A stretch of DNA of 44,653 nucleotides, taken from Thermoanaerobaculales bacterium. Its GTDB lineage: Bacteria > Acidobacteriota > Thermoanaerobaculia > Thermoanaerobaculales > Sulfomarinibacteraceae. The stretch's first letter is position 1. Each line of letters opens with the position of its first letter. The position numbers and the translations under genes were made by a program. The notes beneath the pieces are model-generated. The model was not told where the DNA came from and ran no database searches. It saw only the letters and a program-made list of their open reading frames with translations. Shown here one piece after another: positions 23,745 through 33,970 of the stretch. The DNA is taken from positions 1 to 44,653 of the forward strand of contig JARFRM010000108.1 in the NCBI GenBank assembly GCA_029287235.1. The letters are read 5' to 3'.

Positions 23745-23773
23745 TAAAAAAACCGCCGGCGGATGCCGGCGGT
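23745..23773 (-). terminator. intrinsic terminator of the rimP-pnp operon
   Basis: On the minus strand the stem ACCGCCGGC/GCCGGCGGT (23752-23773, GGAT/ATCC loop) is followed by seven T (23745-23751). It lies 23 bp after the pnp stop. Confidence 0.88.
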
Positions 23774-23796
23774 TGGTTGTTGATTGCAGGTGGCGT

Positions 23797-26022
23797 CTAG
23801 CGACGGCGGCGATCATCCCGCCGGGGCGGACGGCCGCCGCGCCGATTGTCACGGCCGCCGGGACGTCCGCCGCGGTCGCCCCGGGCGAGTGGGTCACGCT
23901 CGGGGACATCCTCGCCGCGGGCGCGGGCTTCGTCCTCGAGGATGACGCGGTGCGAGAGCTTGATGCGGTCGTTGCCGTCGATGTCGATGATCCGCACCCT
24001 GATGGTGTCGCCCTCGTTGAGGACGTCGCGGATGTCGGGAATGCGGGTCATGGAGGTCTCGGAGATGTGGAGCAAACCGTCCTGTCCGGGAAGGATCTCG
24101 ACAAAGGCGCCGTAGGGCTCGATCCTCTTGGCCACGCCTTCGAACTCTTCGCCGATCTCGGGGACCTTGGTCAGGCCCTTGATGATCTCGATCGCCTTCT
24201 CGGCGGCGGTTTCATCGGCCGAAGCGATCTGCACGGTGCCGTCGTCCTCAACGTTGATCTTGCACCCCGTCTGCTCGACGATGGAGCGGATCATCTTGCC
24301 GCCGGGGCCGATGACATTGCGGATCTGTTCGACGTCGATCTTGATGGAGTAGATCCTCGGTGCGTAGGGCGAGACCTCTTCGCGACCGTCGGTGATGGCT
24401 TCGCCCATCTTCTCCAGGAGGAAGAGCCGGCCGCGCCGGGCCTGTTCCATGGCCTGCTCCATGATCTCTCGACTGAGACCGGTGACCTTGATGTCCATCT
24501 GCAGGGCGGTGATGCCCTCGGTGGTTCCGGTGACCTTGAAGTCCATGTCGCCGTAGTGGTCTTCCTGACCGGCGATGTCGGTGAGCACCGCAAAACGCTC
24601 GCCATCGGAGACGAGACCCATAGCAACGCCGGCGACGGCGCTCTTCAAAGGAACGCCGGCATCCATCATGGACATGGAGCCGCCGCAGACCGACGCCATG
24701 GACGACGAGCCGTTGGACTCGAGGATGTCGGAGACCACACGAAGGGTGTAGGGGAATGTCTCCTTGTCCGGAATCATCTGGACCAGTGCGCGCCGGGCGA
24801 GGGCGCCGTGGCCGATCTCTCGCCGACCGGGCCCGCGTAGGAAACGCGCTTCACCCACCGAGAACGGTGGAAAGTTGTAGTGCAGCATGAAGGAATTCCG
24901 CGAGTCACCCTCGAAGGCTTCGACGATTTGCGAATCCTGCTCGGTGCCCAGGGTGCAGGTCACGATGGCCTGGGTCTCGCCGCGGGTGAAGAGGGCGGAT
25001 CCGTGAGTGCGTGGCAGCACACCGACCTCGCAGCTCACCGGTCTTATCTCGTCGAAGGCGCGGCCATCGAGGCGTTTGCCTTCATCGAGGATGGTGGCGC
25101 GGGTGATGTCCTTCACCATGGCGCCGAAGACGCTCTTGGCCCAGGGTGTGAGTTCCTCGGCGTCCTCTTCAGAGATCTCGTCAAGCGCCTTCTGGCGGAC
25201 CGCCTTGATGGCGTCCTTCTGCTCGAACTTGCCGAGGGTTTTCATGGCCTCTCGGAGCTCGTCGGTCCATCTGGAACGCAGTGCGTCTTCGAACTCGTCC
25301 GTCCACGCCTTGGGTGCGGCCTCGAAGGGCGTTTTGACCACGCCGCGCTCGGCGACGATCTCGCGTTGCAGGGCGATGAGCTTTCTGATCTCCTGATGGG
25401 CGAGATCGAGGGCGTCGAGGATGATCGCTTCGGGCAGCACCGAGGCGCCGCACTCGACCATGGCGATGGCATCTTGGGTGCCCGCGACGACGAGATCCAG
25501 CTCACTCTCTTCGAGCTCCGCAAAGGTCGGGAAGAGGACGAACTCACCATCGATCCGGCCGACCCGGACTCCGGCAAGGGGGGTGTCGAACGGGATGTCC
25601 TTGGCGGCCATCAGCGCCATCGAGGCGCCGGTGATTCCAAGCACGTCGGAAGCGTGCTGAGGATCGGCCGACATCACCCATGCGATGATCTGGGTCTCGC
25701 GGCGCCAGCCGTCGGGGAAGAGCGGGCGGAGACCACGGTCGATGACCCGGCAGGTCAGGATCTCGCGCTCGGTCGGGCGGCCCTCGCGTTTGAAGAAGCC
25801 ACCGGGGATCCGACCGCCGGCGTAGGCGTTCTCACGGTAGTCGACGGTCAACGGCATGAAGTCGACACCCCTGCGGGGATCGTCCTCGGCGCACGCGGTC
25901 ACCAAGACCATGGTGTCTCCGAGGCGGACAACGACCGAACCGTCGGCCTGTTTCGCGATCTTACCGAGCTCGAACGTGAGCTCTTTTCCGCCGATGTCGA
26001 CGGATTTCGTTGTGACGTTCAT
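23797..26022 (-). CDS. pnp: polyribonucleotide nucleotidyltransferase (PNPase)
   Basis: This 741-residue 3'-5' phosphorolytic exoribonuclease is complete. The first RNase PH-like domain includes VDYRENAYAGGRIPGGFFKRE; the all-helical linker is around residues 230-320. The second RNase PH domain has the catalytic block DHYGDMDFKVTGT and SSSMASVCGGSMSMMDAGV. A KH domain near 555-620 carries the GxxG loop VIGPGGKMIRSI, and an S1 domain near 625-695 holds GAFVEILPGQDGLLHISE. The tail is an Arg/Gly-rich basic stretch that probably adds RNA affinity. It follows rpsO by 18 bp, the usual rpsO-pnp pair, and ends with a strong terminator. Confidence 0.98.
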   Translation of the reverse strand: MNVTTKSVDIGGKELTFELGKIAKQADGSVVVRLGDTMVLVTACAEDDPRRGVDFMPLTVDYRENAYAGGRIPGGFFKREGRPTEREILTCRVIDRGLRPLFPDGWRRETQIIAWVMSADPQHASDVLGITGASMALMAAKDIPFDTPLAGVRVGRIDGEFVLFPTFAELEESELDLVVAGTQDAIAMVECGASVLPEAIILDALDLAHQEIRKLIALQREIVAERGVVKTPFEAAPKAWTDEFEDALRSRWTDELREAMKTLGKFEQKDAIKAVRQKALDEISEEDAEELTPWAKSVFGAMVKDITRATILDEGKRLDGRAFDEIRPVSCEVGVLPRTHGSALFTRGETQAIVTCTLGTEQDSQIVEAFEGDSRNSFMLHYNFPPFSVGEARFLRGPGRREIGHGALARRALVQMIPDKETFPYTLRVVSDILESNGSSSMASVCGGSMSMMDAGVPLKSAVAGVAMGLVSDGERFAVLTDIAGQEDHYGDMDFKVTGTTEGITALQMDIKVTGLSREIMEQAMEQARRGRLFLLEKMGEAITDGREEVSPYAPRIYSIKIDVEQIRNVIGPGGKMIRSIVEQTGCKINVEDDGTVQIASADETAAEKAIEIIKGLTKVPEIGEEFEGVAKRIEPYGAFVEILPGQDGLLHISETSMTRIPDIRDVLNEGDTIRVRIIDIDGNDRIKLSHRVILEDEARARGEDVPERDPLARGDRGGRPGGRDNRRGGRPPRRDDRRRR

Positions 26023-26040
26023 TAGGGTTTCCTATCTATC

Positions 26041-26310
26041 TCAGCCGCGCAGGCCCAGGCGCTCCACGAGCTGTCTGTATCGGGTGATGTCTTTGCCCTT
26101 CAGATACTCGAGAAGACGGCGGCGACGGCCGACGAGCTTGAGCAACCCTCTCCTGGAGTGGTAGTCCTTCTTGAAGGACTTGAAGTGCTCGGTGAGGAAC
26201 TGGATCCGGCGAGTCAACAGTGCGATCTGCACTTCCGGCGAACCGGTGTCGTTGGGGTGGGTCCGGAACTCATCGATGATGGTCGGTTTCTGGGCGTCGA
26301 AGTGACTCAT
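26041..26310 (-). CDS. rpsO: 30S ribosomal protein S15
   Basis: The 89-residue protein is the standard length and contains the S15 blocks [35 protein letters not shown] and [11 protein letters not shown]. It binds the 16S central domain early in 30S assembly. GGAG eight bases upstream supports ATG 26310. It lies between truB and pnp. A candidate promoter and a short leader hairpin precede it, so it may be transcribed separately as well as from the rimP promoter. Confidence 0.98.
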   Translation of the reverse strand: MSHFDAQKPTIIDEFRTHPNDTGSPEVQIALLTRRIQFLTEHFKSFKKDYHSRRGLLKLVGRRRRLLEYLKGKDITRYRQLVERLGLRG

Positions 26311-26354
26311 TGCATATCTCCACTATGTTCCTCCGGTGGCGAGGAGGCTCAGGT

Positions 26355-26383
26355 ACGTTAGCAGGAAGTTCTTTCTCTGGCAA
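26355..26383 (-). promoter_or_regulatory. candidate promoter for rpsO-pnp
   Basis: On the minus strand TTGCCA (26378-26383) and TAACGT (26355-26360) are separated by exactly 17 bp. The predicted leader of about 37 nt contains a CCTCC/GGAGG hairpin that could sequester sequence near the rpsO start. The -10 is a weak match. Confidence 0.4.
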
Positions 26384-26398
26384 TTCTTTGCGGCCTCA

Positions 26399-27373
26399 TC
26401 AGCGTCTCCGTCCGTGGGAGCTGCTGTCCTCAGCGAGGACCATTGCCGGGTGAACGGTCAGCGTTCGGCCCCGCGCCAGGACCGATTTGACGGTGCCGAT
26501 TCCTATGATGTCTCCCGTCGGAGACCGAATCACGACCTGTTCGTCGACCTCGATGGTCTCCGAGCCGGGGCGTAAGACAACCACCTCCTGACCGTGGGTG
26601 AAACGATCGACGGCGGCGGCGTTGAGAGCGAGATCCGGGAACGGAAGAGCGATCTTTCCCAGCGGGATCCAAGCATCGGAGTCGGTGATCTCCTCCGGGT
26701 CCTCGGCAGTCTCCAACGCCTTTTGAGGCAGCGCGTTGGCGAGGTTGTAGGGGCCGATCGCCAGTCGACACAGGTGGTGGAGATAGCCCCCGCACTCGAG
26801 CGCGCCGCCGATGTCGTGGGCGAGGGATCGGACATAGAAACCCGTCGATGCCTCGACGGTGAGATCGATCTCGGCCTCCCGCTCGGATTTCAGAGAGAGC
26901 TGGTGGACGGTGACCGACTTGGGCTCGATCTTGATTTTCTGGCCGCTCCGGGCGAGTTCGTAGAGCTTTTTCCCATCGACTTTCTTTGCCGAGTACGGCG
27001 GTGGCACCTGATCGAAGGTGCCGCTGAAACGCTGTTCGAGCCCGGTCAGGAGTTCGTGGTCGCAGACCGGCGCTTCCCCGCGCGGATCGGCCTCTTCGCC
27101 TTCTCGGTCGTAGGTGGTCGTGGCGAAGCCGAGGCGCACGACCCCGTGATAGGTTTTGGGCCAACCGAGCAGGTATTGCTGAAGTCGGGTGGCGTGGCCG
27201 ATGCAGAGGAGCAACAGACCCTCCGCCATGGGATCGAGGGTGCCGGTGTGGCCGATTCGACGTTCCTTGAGCGCTCGGCGTGCCTTGTCGACCACGTCGT
27301 GCGATGTCGGTCCGGTTTCCTTGATGACCGGCAGCAGACCGGAGACGCGCGGCGGGTGCCGGCGACGGCTCAT
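26399..27373 (-). CDS. truB: tRNA pseudouridine-55 synthase
   Basis: This 324-residue enzyme converts U55 of tRNA to pseudouridine. The catalytic Asp lies in RIGHTGTLDPMAEGLL. KTYHGVVRLGFATTTYD and the STGFYVRSLAHDIGG block follow, and a C-terminal PUA-like domain ends the protein. The ATG overlaps the stop of nrnA by 4 bp, so they are coupled. An 88-bp gap then separates it from rpsO; ribF, often found there in Firmicutes, is absent. Confidence 0.96.
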   Translation of the reverse strand: MSRRRHPPRVSGLLPVIKETGPTSHDVVDKARRALKERRIGHTGTLDPMAEGLLLLCIGHATRLQQYLLGWPKTYHGVVRLGFATTTYDREGEEADPRGEAPVCDHELLTGLEQRFSGTFDQVPPPYSAKKVDGKKLYELARSGQKIKIEPKSVTVHQLSLKSEREAEIDLTVEASTGFYVRSLAHDIGGALECGGYLHHLCRLAIGPYNLANALPQKALETAEDPEEITDSDAWIPLGKIALPFPDLALNAAAVDRFTHGQEVVVLRPGSETIEVDEQVVIRSPTGDIIGIGTVKSVLARGRTLTVHPAMVLAEDSSSHGRRR

Positions 27374-28356
27374 CCCTGACCTCCCAGCAGCTCGGTGAGA
27401 CTGGTTTCAACCTGCCTTCGAGCCGTCTCGAGATCGGTCTTGAATGTGCAGCCCGCGGCGTTGGTGTGTCCGCCCCCGCCGAAGGAGGCCGCGACGCTGC
27501 AAACATCGACGCGTCCGCGCGAGCGGAAGCTCACCTTGACGAGACCGGGCTCCCACTGTTTGCAGAAGACCACGGCCTCGACACCGCCGATGGCGCGAGG
27601 AATGTTGATGATCTCGTCGGTGTCGGTGCTGTCGGCGCCGGCGCGTGCAAACGCCTCTTCGTCGACGGCGAGACTGGCGAACCGGCCGTCACAGCCGAAT
27701 CGCAGGTTCTTCAGCGCCTCACCGAGGAGCCGGACCGAGGCTTCGGTCCGGCCGTCGTGAACCCACTCCGAGATGGTCGGCGGATCGGCCCCACGCTCGA
27801 CCATCTCGGCCGCAGCGCGGAATGCCCGCGGCCGTGCATTGGAGTAACAGAAGTCACCGGTGTCGGTGGCGAGGGCGACATAGGTGTTCGTGGCGGCTTC
27901 GACGGAGGGCTCCACGCCGGCCGCTTTGAACATGGCCCAGACCATCTCCCCGACCGCGGGAGCCTCCTCGTCGAGGTAGTTGACCTCGCCATAGGCCGGA
28001 TTGGCCCGGTGGTGATCGATATTGAGGATCGGGGCTTGATCGAGCCCGTTGAAGCCGGCGCGCTCGAGCTCGGGGCACTCGACGGTGATGACCAGGTCGT
28101 ACCCTTCGGGAAAATCATCCGGGAGGGTCTCGGCCACCATCACGGTTCCCACCCCCGGCAGTTCGCTCAGGGTGACCGGGGCAGGATCACGGTTGACGAT
28201 CACCGACTCGACCCCGAACGAGGAGGCGAGCTCGGCCAGGGCGAGCTCGGAACCGATGGCGTCTCCGTCGGGGTTGCGGTGGCAGGTCAGGAGGACGCGG
28301 CGCGCGCGGCGGAGCCGAACCACCGCGAGGGTTGGGTCGTTACTGGTCGGGGTCAC
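27370..28356 (-). CDS. nrnA: DHH-family phosphoesterase (NrnA-like oligoribonuclease/pAp phosphatase)
   Basis: The 328-residue protein has the DHH/DHHA1 two-domain plan. Metal-binding motifs are HRNPDGDAIGSE near the N-terminus, the signature in LNIDHHRANP, and a further Asp in ATDTGDFCYSN. The DHHA1 glycine-rich end is ASFGGGGHTNAAGC. Such proteins degrade nanoRNA and 3',5'-pAp, or cyclic-di-AMP breakdown products. It has a GTG start overlapping the rbfA stop (GTGA) and overlaps truB at its other end. This neighbourhood next to rbfA and truB is typical of NrnA. Confidence 0.9.
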   Translation of the reverse strand: MTPTSNDPTLAVVRLRRARRVLLTCHRNPDGDAIGSELALAELASSFGVESVIVNRDPAPVTLSELPGVGTVMVAETLPDDFPEGYDLVITVECPELERAGFNGLDQAPILNIDHHRANPAYGEVNYLDEEAPAVGEMVWAMFKAAGVEPSVEAATNTYVALATDTGDFCYSNARPRAFRAAAEMVERGADPPTISEWVHDGRTEASVRLLGEALKNLRFGCDGRFASLAVDEEAFARAGADSTDTDEIINIPRAIGGVEAVVFCKQWEPGLVKVSFRSRGRVDVCSVAASFGGGGHTNAAGCTFKTDLETARRQVETSLTELLGGQG

Positions 28357-28757
28357 TTGGCTTCTCCCTCGGAACCTTCGTCGTCTTCTCCCGACGGCAG
28401 GATTCCCTCTGTATGGAGTTTCTGAAAGACCCGTTCCATGTGGTCCCCATACTCGTAACTGGAGTCGCGGCAGAACTCGAGTGACGGGACCGCCCGCAGC
28501 CGCATCCGCCGGCCGAGCTCTCTCCGCATGAACGGGTTTGCCGCCGCGAATCCGTCACCGGCCTGCCGCTCGCGTTCGTCGTCGCCGATGACCGAGAAAA
28601 AGACTCGGGCGTGCGACCGGTCGGCAGAGAGGCGGACAACCGAAACCGTGACTTCCGAGAGGCGCGGGTCGTTGACATCGTGGAGGAGCAGCTCCGCAAG
28701 CACCGCGCGCATCTCGCCCTCGAGGCGGGCGTTGCGGTTGAAGTTTTGGTTGCTCAT
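28353..28757 (-). CDS. rbfA: ribosome-binding factor A
   Basis: This 134-residue KH-like protein helps mature the 30S subunit. Family stretches are NRNARLEGEMRAVLAELL, DPRLSEVTVSVVRLSADRSH, ARVFFSV and RRELGRRMRLRAVPSLEF. The C-terminal tail is acidic. Position between ylxP and nrnA is the common bacterial order. Confidence 0.93.
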   Translation of the reverse strand: MSNQNFNRNARLEGEMRAVLAELLLHDVNDPRLSEVTVSVVRLSADRSHARVFFSVIGDDERERQAGDGFAAANPFMRRELGRRMRLRAVPSLEFCRDSSYEYGDHMERVFQKLHTEGILPSGEDDEGSEGEAK

Positions 28758-28788
28758 CGTCGTTGTCCTTTTGCTCGGTCTCGCGATC

Positions 28789-29085
28789 TCAGACCTGGAT
28801 CACCTCGACCTCCCAGTCGAGGATGTTGCCGCTCCAGCTTCGGTCGATGGTGTCCGAGACCCGTTGCAGCCGTGCTTCGAGGTCCACCACATCGGTCGAG
28901 ACCGCGCAGATCGCGAAGTCGGCCCGCTGATGGAGGTTCTGGTGGTCGGTCTCCAGAACCATCACCTGGTGACGGCTGCGCAGCCGCTCCACCAGACTAC
29001 GAGTGTGACTTCGTTTCGCCTTGAGGCTTCGAGCCTCCGGTATGTGGAGACCCAGCCGTGCGACACCGACGTAGATGTTCCTCAT
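28789..29085 (-). CDS. ylxP: DUF503 (YlxP) family protein
   Basis: This 98-residue protein matches the YlxP family: VGVARLGLHIPEARSLKAKR, followed by an alternating pattern and DLEARLQRVSDTID. It has a ferredoxin-like fold and is almost always encoded between infB and rbfA. Its function is not settled; location suggests translation or ribosome assembly. There is a 98-bp gap to infB, unusually long for this operon. Confidence 0.92.
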   Translation of the reverse strand: MRNIYVGVARLGLHIPEARSLKAKRSHTRSLVERLRSRHQVMVLETDHQNLHQRADFAICAVSTDVVDLEARLQRVSDTIDRSWSGNILDWEVEVIQV

Positions 29086-29183
29086 GCTCTTATTGAATCT
29101 TCACGGTGCGGTATGCAGTGTGCACCCCGGTGCGTATCGTTGTTGAAGTCAGCGAGCTGTCGACGCCGCCCTCGGGGTGCCCG

Positions 29184-32009
29184 TCACAGCTCGGGAGTCA
29201 CCTCCACCATTTGAAATGCTTCGATGACATCCCCGACCTTGATGTCCTGGTACCGCGCGAGCCCGATACCGCACTCGAATCCTTGGCGTACCTCGCTGGC
29301 GTCGTCCTTGAAGCGTCGCAGTGAGGCCAGCTCGCCCTCGTAGATCACGACGTGGTCGCGGAGCAGGCGCGCCTTGGCACTCCGGGTGATGACACCGTCG
29401 GTGACATGGCAACCGGCGATGGCGCCGATCTTCGGCACCTTGAAGACCTCGCGAACCTCGGCGTGGCCGAGCTCTTCTTCCGTGAAGACCGGATCGAGCA
29501 GACCGACCATCGCCAACCTGACGTCGTCCACGAGATCGTAGATGACCGTGTAGAGGCGGACATCGACCTGCTCGGACTCGGCGAGCTCACGCGCGGTCCG
29601 TTCGGGGCGAACGGCGAAACCGATGATGATGGCGTTGGACGCCGATGCGAGCATCACGTCGTTTGTCGTAATGGCGCCGATGGAACCGTGCAAGACGTTG
29701 ATGACGACCTTTTCGGTGCCCAGGGTCTTGAGGGTCTCTCGAAGCACTTCGACCGAGCCCTGGACATCGGCCTTGACGACGATGTTGAGCTCTTTGGTCT
29801 CCGATTCGGCGATGGTCTCGAAGAGGTTTTCCAGGGTCGCCTTGCGGGTTCCCATGAGACCTTCTTCCTTGTCGCGCTGGCTCCGGAAAGAGGAGACCTC
29901 GATCGCCTTGGCCTCGTCCTCGGTCCCCTGGAGGATGTCGCCGGCCGCCGGCACATCCTCGAATCCCATCACCTCCACGGGCATCGAAGGGCCGGCGTTT
30001 TTGACCCGCTTGCCGCTGTCGTCGGTCAGGGCGCGGACGCGTCCCAACGTGGAACCGCAGAAGAAGTGGTCGCCGATGGCCAGGGTGCCCTGTTGGACCA
30101 GGACCGTGGCGACGATGCCTCGACCCTTCTCCTTGCGGGCTTCGAGAACGACGCCGCGAGCAGAACCCTGCTCGTTGGCCGTGAGTTCCTTCATTTCGGA
30201 GACCAGAAGGATCATGTCGAGTAGATCCGACATGCCTTGGCCCGTCTTGGCCGAGACCGAAACCGAGGGCACCTCGCCGCCCCACGATTCGACGAGGATT
30301 TCCTGTTCGGCGAGCTGTTGGAGCACCCGGTCGGGGTTGGCGTTGGCCTTGTCGATCTTGTTCACCGCCACGATCAGGGGTACGTTACCGGCCCGTGCGT
30401 GATTGATGGCTTCCCTGGTCTGGGGCATGACGCCGTCATCCGCGGCGACAACGAGGACCACGATGTCCGTAACCTGTGCCCCGCGAGCGCGCATCTGAGT
30501 GAAGGCCTCGTGACCGGGCGTGTCGATAAAGACCACGGTGCGACCATCGGAAGCCTCGATTCGAGAGGCTCCGATGTGCTGCGTGATGCCGCCGGCCTCG
30601 CCCTCGGCGACGCGGGTCGATCGGATGGCGTCGAGCAGAGAGGTCTTGCCGTGATCGACATGGCCCATGACGGTCACCACGGGCGGACGGGCGGTCTGGG
30701 GACCGAGATCCTCCTCGGACTCCTCACGTTCGAAGTCGATGAGCTCCTCGGCGGTGGCCACCATGGCGTCGATCTCGAGATCGGTGCAGATCTCCTCCGC
30801 CAGCTCGTGCGGCAGCGCCTGATTGGTGGTGACCATGACCCCTTTTTGGATCAACAGCCCGAGGAGGTCCTTGGCGGTGATGTTGAGCTTTTCGGCAAGC
30901 TCGCGCGCCGTGACCATCTCCGACAGGAGAATGGGGCCTTCCGGTTTCTGGCCGTCCTTGAATTGGAGCGTCCGGGTCGGCCTCGGCGGCGCCGGGCGAC
31001 GATCCGCATCTCGGGGCTGGCGGCGGCGTCCCTTCTTGCCGAGTCGGCCGCCGGTGGGCCGGGGGGCGGGGCGGGGCGACGTGGTCCCTTCCTGCTGCCC
31101 CTTGAGTTTCTGGTCCTCGAACTTGTTGAGCAGCTCGCGGATCTCCTGCGCGTCGGCGGCCGACTTGGCCTTGCGACCGCCGCGTTTTTCGGCCTTGCGG
31201 GCAACCTCGGCGGCCTTCTGTGCTTTGAGGCGCTGGCGGATCTCATCCGGTGACAGCTCGCGCAGGGTCTTCTCCAGAGGCGTCTTGGCGCGCCCGGGAC
31301 GAACCCTCATAGGGGCTTCTTCTTCCCCTTCGTCACGGCCCGCGATGAGCTCCTCTTCGGTGATTTTCACGTCGGCAACGGGCTTTTGGTCGATCTCCTC
31401 GGTCGAAACTGCACTCTCGTCATCGTCCGATTTCGACGTCTCATCCTCGAGAACCGCTTCGCCGGCCTCGGCGGCTTCCTGGATCTCGGTGGCGTCAGCG
31501 TACTCGACGGTCTCGGTGGCTTCTGCAGGTGTCTCGATCGCAGCCGCTTCGACTTCGGTGGTCTCCTCGGCTTTTAACTCCTCGACAGCCGCGGCCTCGG
31601 CTTCTTCATCTTCAAGGGCCTCGGCTTCGACACCGATCTCTTCATCGACGATCGGAGTGGCCTTGACCGCGGTTTCATCGCTCTCGTCGGCGGTTGCTGC
31701 TGGCCCCTTCGGGGCGCGGACCTCGAGGATCTCTTTGTCCGTCTTGACAACCTGACGACGGCGCCGCTTGACCATTCGGTCTCGTGCCGTCGTCGTGGTC
31801 GTGTGCTCTTCCGGCTTCTCGGCGCGGACGATGACCTCACGAGGCCTGCGTTGCAGAGTTTCGCCGGTGATGATCGAGCGCACGGTCGACAGATCGAGGG
31901 TGTCTTCCTCGGTCGCCACGCTGACGCCGATGGATCTGAGCTTGAAGATCAGCTCCTTGGCCGTGATGCCCATGGTGTGGGCCAGGTCTACGACTCGAAG
32001 TTGCTCCAT
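29184..32009 (-). CDS. infB: translation initiation factor IF-2
   Basis: This 941-residue GTPase brings initiator tRNA to the 30S subunit. The N-terminus is an IF2_N domain ([20 protein letters not shown]). A long acidic, Glu/Ala-rich linker (about residues 100-230) and a basic stretch (about 255-350) follow. A second IF2_N-like segment appears as [20 protein letters not shown] near 370. The G domain starts near 449 with GHVDHGKT, then [12 protein letters not shown] and NKIDKANA. The C-terminal C1 and C2 domains complete it. GGAGGAG supports the start two bases after the nusA stop. No ylxR or ylxQ lies between nusA and infB. Confidence 0.98.
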   Translation of the reverse strand: MEQLRVVDLAHTMGITAKELIFKLRSIGVSVATEEDTLDLSTVRSIITGETLQRRPREVIVRAEKPEEHTTTTTARDRMVKRRRRQVVKTDKEILEVRAPKGPAATADESDETAVKATPIVDEEIGVEAEALEDEEAEAAAVEELKAEETTEVEAAAIETPAEATETVEYADATEIQEAAEAGEAVLEDETSKSDDDESAVSTEEIDQKPVADVKITEEELIAGRDEGEEEAPMRVRPGRAKTPLEKTLRELSPDEIRQRLKAQKAAEVARKAEKRGGRKAKSAADAQEIRELLNKFEDQKLKGQQEGTTSPRPAPRPTGGRLGKKGRRRQPRDADRRPAPPRPTRTLQFKDGQKPEGPILLSEMVTARELAEKLNITAKDLLGLLIQKGVMVTTNQALPHELAEEICTDLEIDAMVATAEELIDFEREESEEDLGPQTARPPVVTVMGHVDHGKTSLLDAIRSTRVAEGEAGGITQHIGASRIEASDGRTVVFIDTPGHEAFTQMRARGAQVTDIVVLVVAADDGVMPQTREAINHARAGNVPLIVAVNKIDKANANPDRVLQQLAEQEILVESWGGEVPSVSVSAKTGQGMSDLLDMILLVSEMKELTANEQGSARGVVLEARKEKGRGIVATVLVQQGTLAIGDHFFCGSTLGRVRALTDDSGKRVKNAGPSMPVEVMGFEDVPAAGDILQGTEDEAKAIEVSSFRSQRDKEEGLMGTRKATLENLFETIAESETKELNIVVKADVQGSVEVLRETLKTLGTEKVVINVLHGSIGAITTNDVMLASASNAIIIGFAVRPERTARELAESEQVDVRLYTVIYDLVDDVRLAMVGLLDPVFTEEELGHAEVREVFKVPKIGAIAGCHVTDGVITRSAKARLLRDHVVIYEGELASLRRFKDDASEVRQGFECGIGLARYQDIKVGDVIEAFQMVEVTPEL

Positions 32010-32011
32010 CG

Positions 32012-33460
32012 TTACTCCTCCCCACCGATCGAATCTGCGATCTCGGCGAGGGCCTCATCCAGGGTCTCTTGGGCCATGTCCAGCATCTTCTGAGCCGTCA
32101 CCGGACCGATGCCGGGGATCGAAGACAACTCATCCGGGGTCTTGCCCAGGATGTCCTGGACGGTGTGGATTCCGTGGCCTTCCAGACGCTCGCGCAGGCG
32201 TTCGGTCAACCCTTCCAACTCGTCGAGAGGGATGAGTTCGTCATAGACGATTTCTAGAGAGGCCTTTCCGACATCGGGGAGTTCATCCTCTTCGGTCACG
32301 CCCTCCATCTCGCGGAGCATGGTCGCGAGGGCCGAGGCGAGCTCGTCCTTGACCGCTTCCTCTGACTTGATTTCGATCCGGCAGTCGAGCAGTCGCGACG
32401 CCAAGCGAACGTTCTGTCCTCGTTTACCGATGGCGAGCGAGAGCTGTTCGGTCCCGACGATGACGTCAAGGATGGTTTCGCGGCCCTCTTGGACCACTGC
32501 CTCGCCGGCCTCGTCGAGGACCACGTCGCCGTTTTCATCGCGCAGCGTGATCTGTATCGGTTCCTCGCGAACCGCAACCCGGTTGATCTTCGCCGGCGCG
32601 AGCGCATTCTGGGCGAAGCTCACTACATCAGAGTTCCAGGGAATGATGTCGATCTTTTCGCCCTTGAGCTCGCGAGTGATGGCCTGGACGCGGGCGCCCT
32701 TGAGTCCGACGCAGGCGCCGACGGGATCCACATCGCGGTCCTTGGAGAAGACGGCCACCTTTGCCCGTTCCCCCGGTTCGCGAACACAGAGCTTGATGAT
32801 GACGGTGCCGTCGTAGATCTCAGGAACCTCCATCTCGAGCAGCTTCTCGAGCAGCATGGGATCGGTGCGCGACATGACCACCTGGGGCCGGCTGGCGTCC
32901 ATGGTGACCTCGACCACAACGGCCCGGATTCGATCGCCCTGGGTATAACGTTCATGGCGAACCTGGTGGTTGCGCGGGATGATGCCCTCGGTGTCGCCGA
33001 GCTCGATGATGATCGCGCCGCGGTCGATCCGCTTGACGATGCCGTTGATCATCTCGCCGACGCGCTCAGAGTAGTTTCGGTACACGACCGCCCGCTCGGC
33101 CTCGCGAACACGTTGAAAAAGGACCTGCCGCGCCGACTGGGCTGCGATTCTGCCGAGGGAGGACGTGTCCAGCGCCTCGAGCTTGATGATCTGGCCGATC
33201 TCGATGGCGGGGTCGAGCTCCCGGCCCTCCTCGAGGGTGATCTCGATCTCGGGATCCTCGACTTCCTCGACGACCATTCGAATTCGCCAGGATTCGTCCT
33301 CGCCGGTCTCGGGATCGATCTCGGTGTGGTCGCCGCGGTCTTTGTATTGCTTGCGCGCCGCCGAGGAAATCGCCTCGGCGATGGCATCGACCAGTTTCTC
33401 GGGCTCGATGTCCCGTTCCGCCGCGAGCTGTCCTACGAGGGTATTGATGTCCAGCTTCAT
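32012..33460 (-). CDS. nusA: transcription termination/antitermination factor NusA
   Basis: The 482-residue protein binds RNA polymerase and nascent RNA. It has the NusA N-terminal domain (residues 1-125, with KLVDAIAEAISSAARKQYKD), an S1 domain (about 130-200, GAIIIELGDTEGIIPR), two KH domains (about 200-345, GACVGLKGARVQAI and LAIGKRGQNVRLA), and a C-terminal helix-hairpin-helix region (TPDELSSIPGIGPVTAQKML). The start overlaps the rimP stop by 4 bp. NusA often regulates its own operon through terminators in the leader, which fits the hairpin at 33971-33996. Confidence 0.97.
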   Translation of the reverse strand: MKLDINTLVGQLAAERDIEPEKLVDAIAEAISSAARKQYKDRGDHTEIDPETGEDESWRIRMVVEEVEDPEIEITLEEGRELDPAIEIGQIIKLEALDTSSLGRIAAQSARQVLFQRVREAERAVVYRNYSERVGEMINGIVKRIDRGAIIIELGDTEGIIPRNHQVRHERYTQGDRIRAVVVEVTMDASRPQVVMSRTDPMLLEKLLEMEVPEIYDGTVIIKLCVREPGERAKVAVFSKDRDVDPVGACVGLKGARVQAITRELKGEKIDIIPWNSDVVSFAQNALAPAKINRVAVREEPIQITLRDENGDVVLDEAGEAVVQEGRETILDVIVGTEQLSLAIGKRGQNVRLASRLLDCRIEIKSEEAVKDELASALATMLREMEGVTEEDELPDVGKASLEIVYDELIPLDELEGLTERLRERLEGHGIHTVQDILGKTPDELSSIPGIGPVTAQKMLDMAQETLDEALAEIADSIGGEE

Positions 33461-33945
33461 TGCCGGTTCTTCCCTTCCTTCATGATCGCGTCCCAGTCAA
33501 CCTCGAGCCGGGCCTCGAAGATCTGCCCGATGGGAAGATCGACGGGTCCCTTCTGGTCGTCATGCACCTGCAAAATTTCATCTTTGAGCCCGAGCAGTTC
33601 ACCGGTCACGACCCTGTGTTCGCGGAAACCGGGCTGCATCTTGACCTTGGCCCGCTTTCCGGCGAACCGCGCGTAGTCCTCTGCTGTGTAGAGCTTCCGG
33701 TCGAGTCCGGGCGAGCTCACCTCGAGGGTGTAGGCGTGGCTGATCGGGTCGTCCACGTCGAGGAGAGCCGAGGCCTGACGCGACACCGCGGAGCACTGAT
33801 CGAGGGTGACCCCGTCAGTGCTGTCGACGACCAGACGGAGCACGGCCTTCGGCCCGCTCCCCACCATCTCGGCGGCGAGCAGCTCGAGCCCCTCGTCCAC
33901 CGCAATGGCAGCGATCTGATCGACGGTGTTTTGGTCCAGCTTCAA
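33457..33945 (-). CDS. rimP: ribosome maturation factor RimP
   Basis: This 162-residue protein assists 30S maturation. It contains LAAEMVGSGPKAVLRLVVDS, GVTLDQCSAVSRQASALLD, and the central family signature YTLEVSSPGLDRKL, followed by a C-terminal SH3-like domain. The start is set at TTG 33945: AGAGAGG lies eight bases upstream, the product then begins MKLDQ as is common, and the length is normal. The frame is open further upstream to 34035, but that part encodes the terminator hairpin and is not conserved. It is the first gene of the operon that runs to pnp. Confidence 0.93.
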   Translation of the reverse strand: MKLDQNTVDQIAAIAVDEGLELLAAEMVGSGPKAVLRLVVDSTDGVTLDQCSAVSRQASALLDVDDPISHAYTLEVSSPGLDRKLYTAEDYARFAGKRAKVKMQPGFREHRVVTGELLGLKDEILQVHDDQKGPVDLPIGQIFEARLEVDWDAIMKEGKNRQ

Positions 33946-33970
33946 TGACTCAACCTCTCTTTGCCGCATT

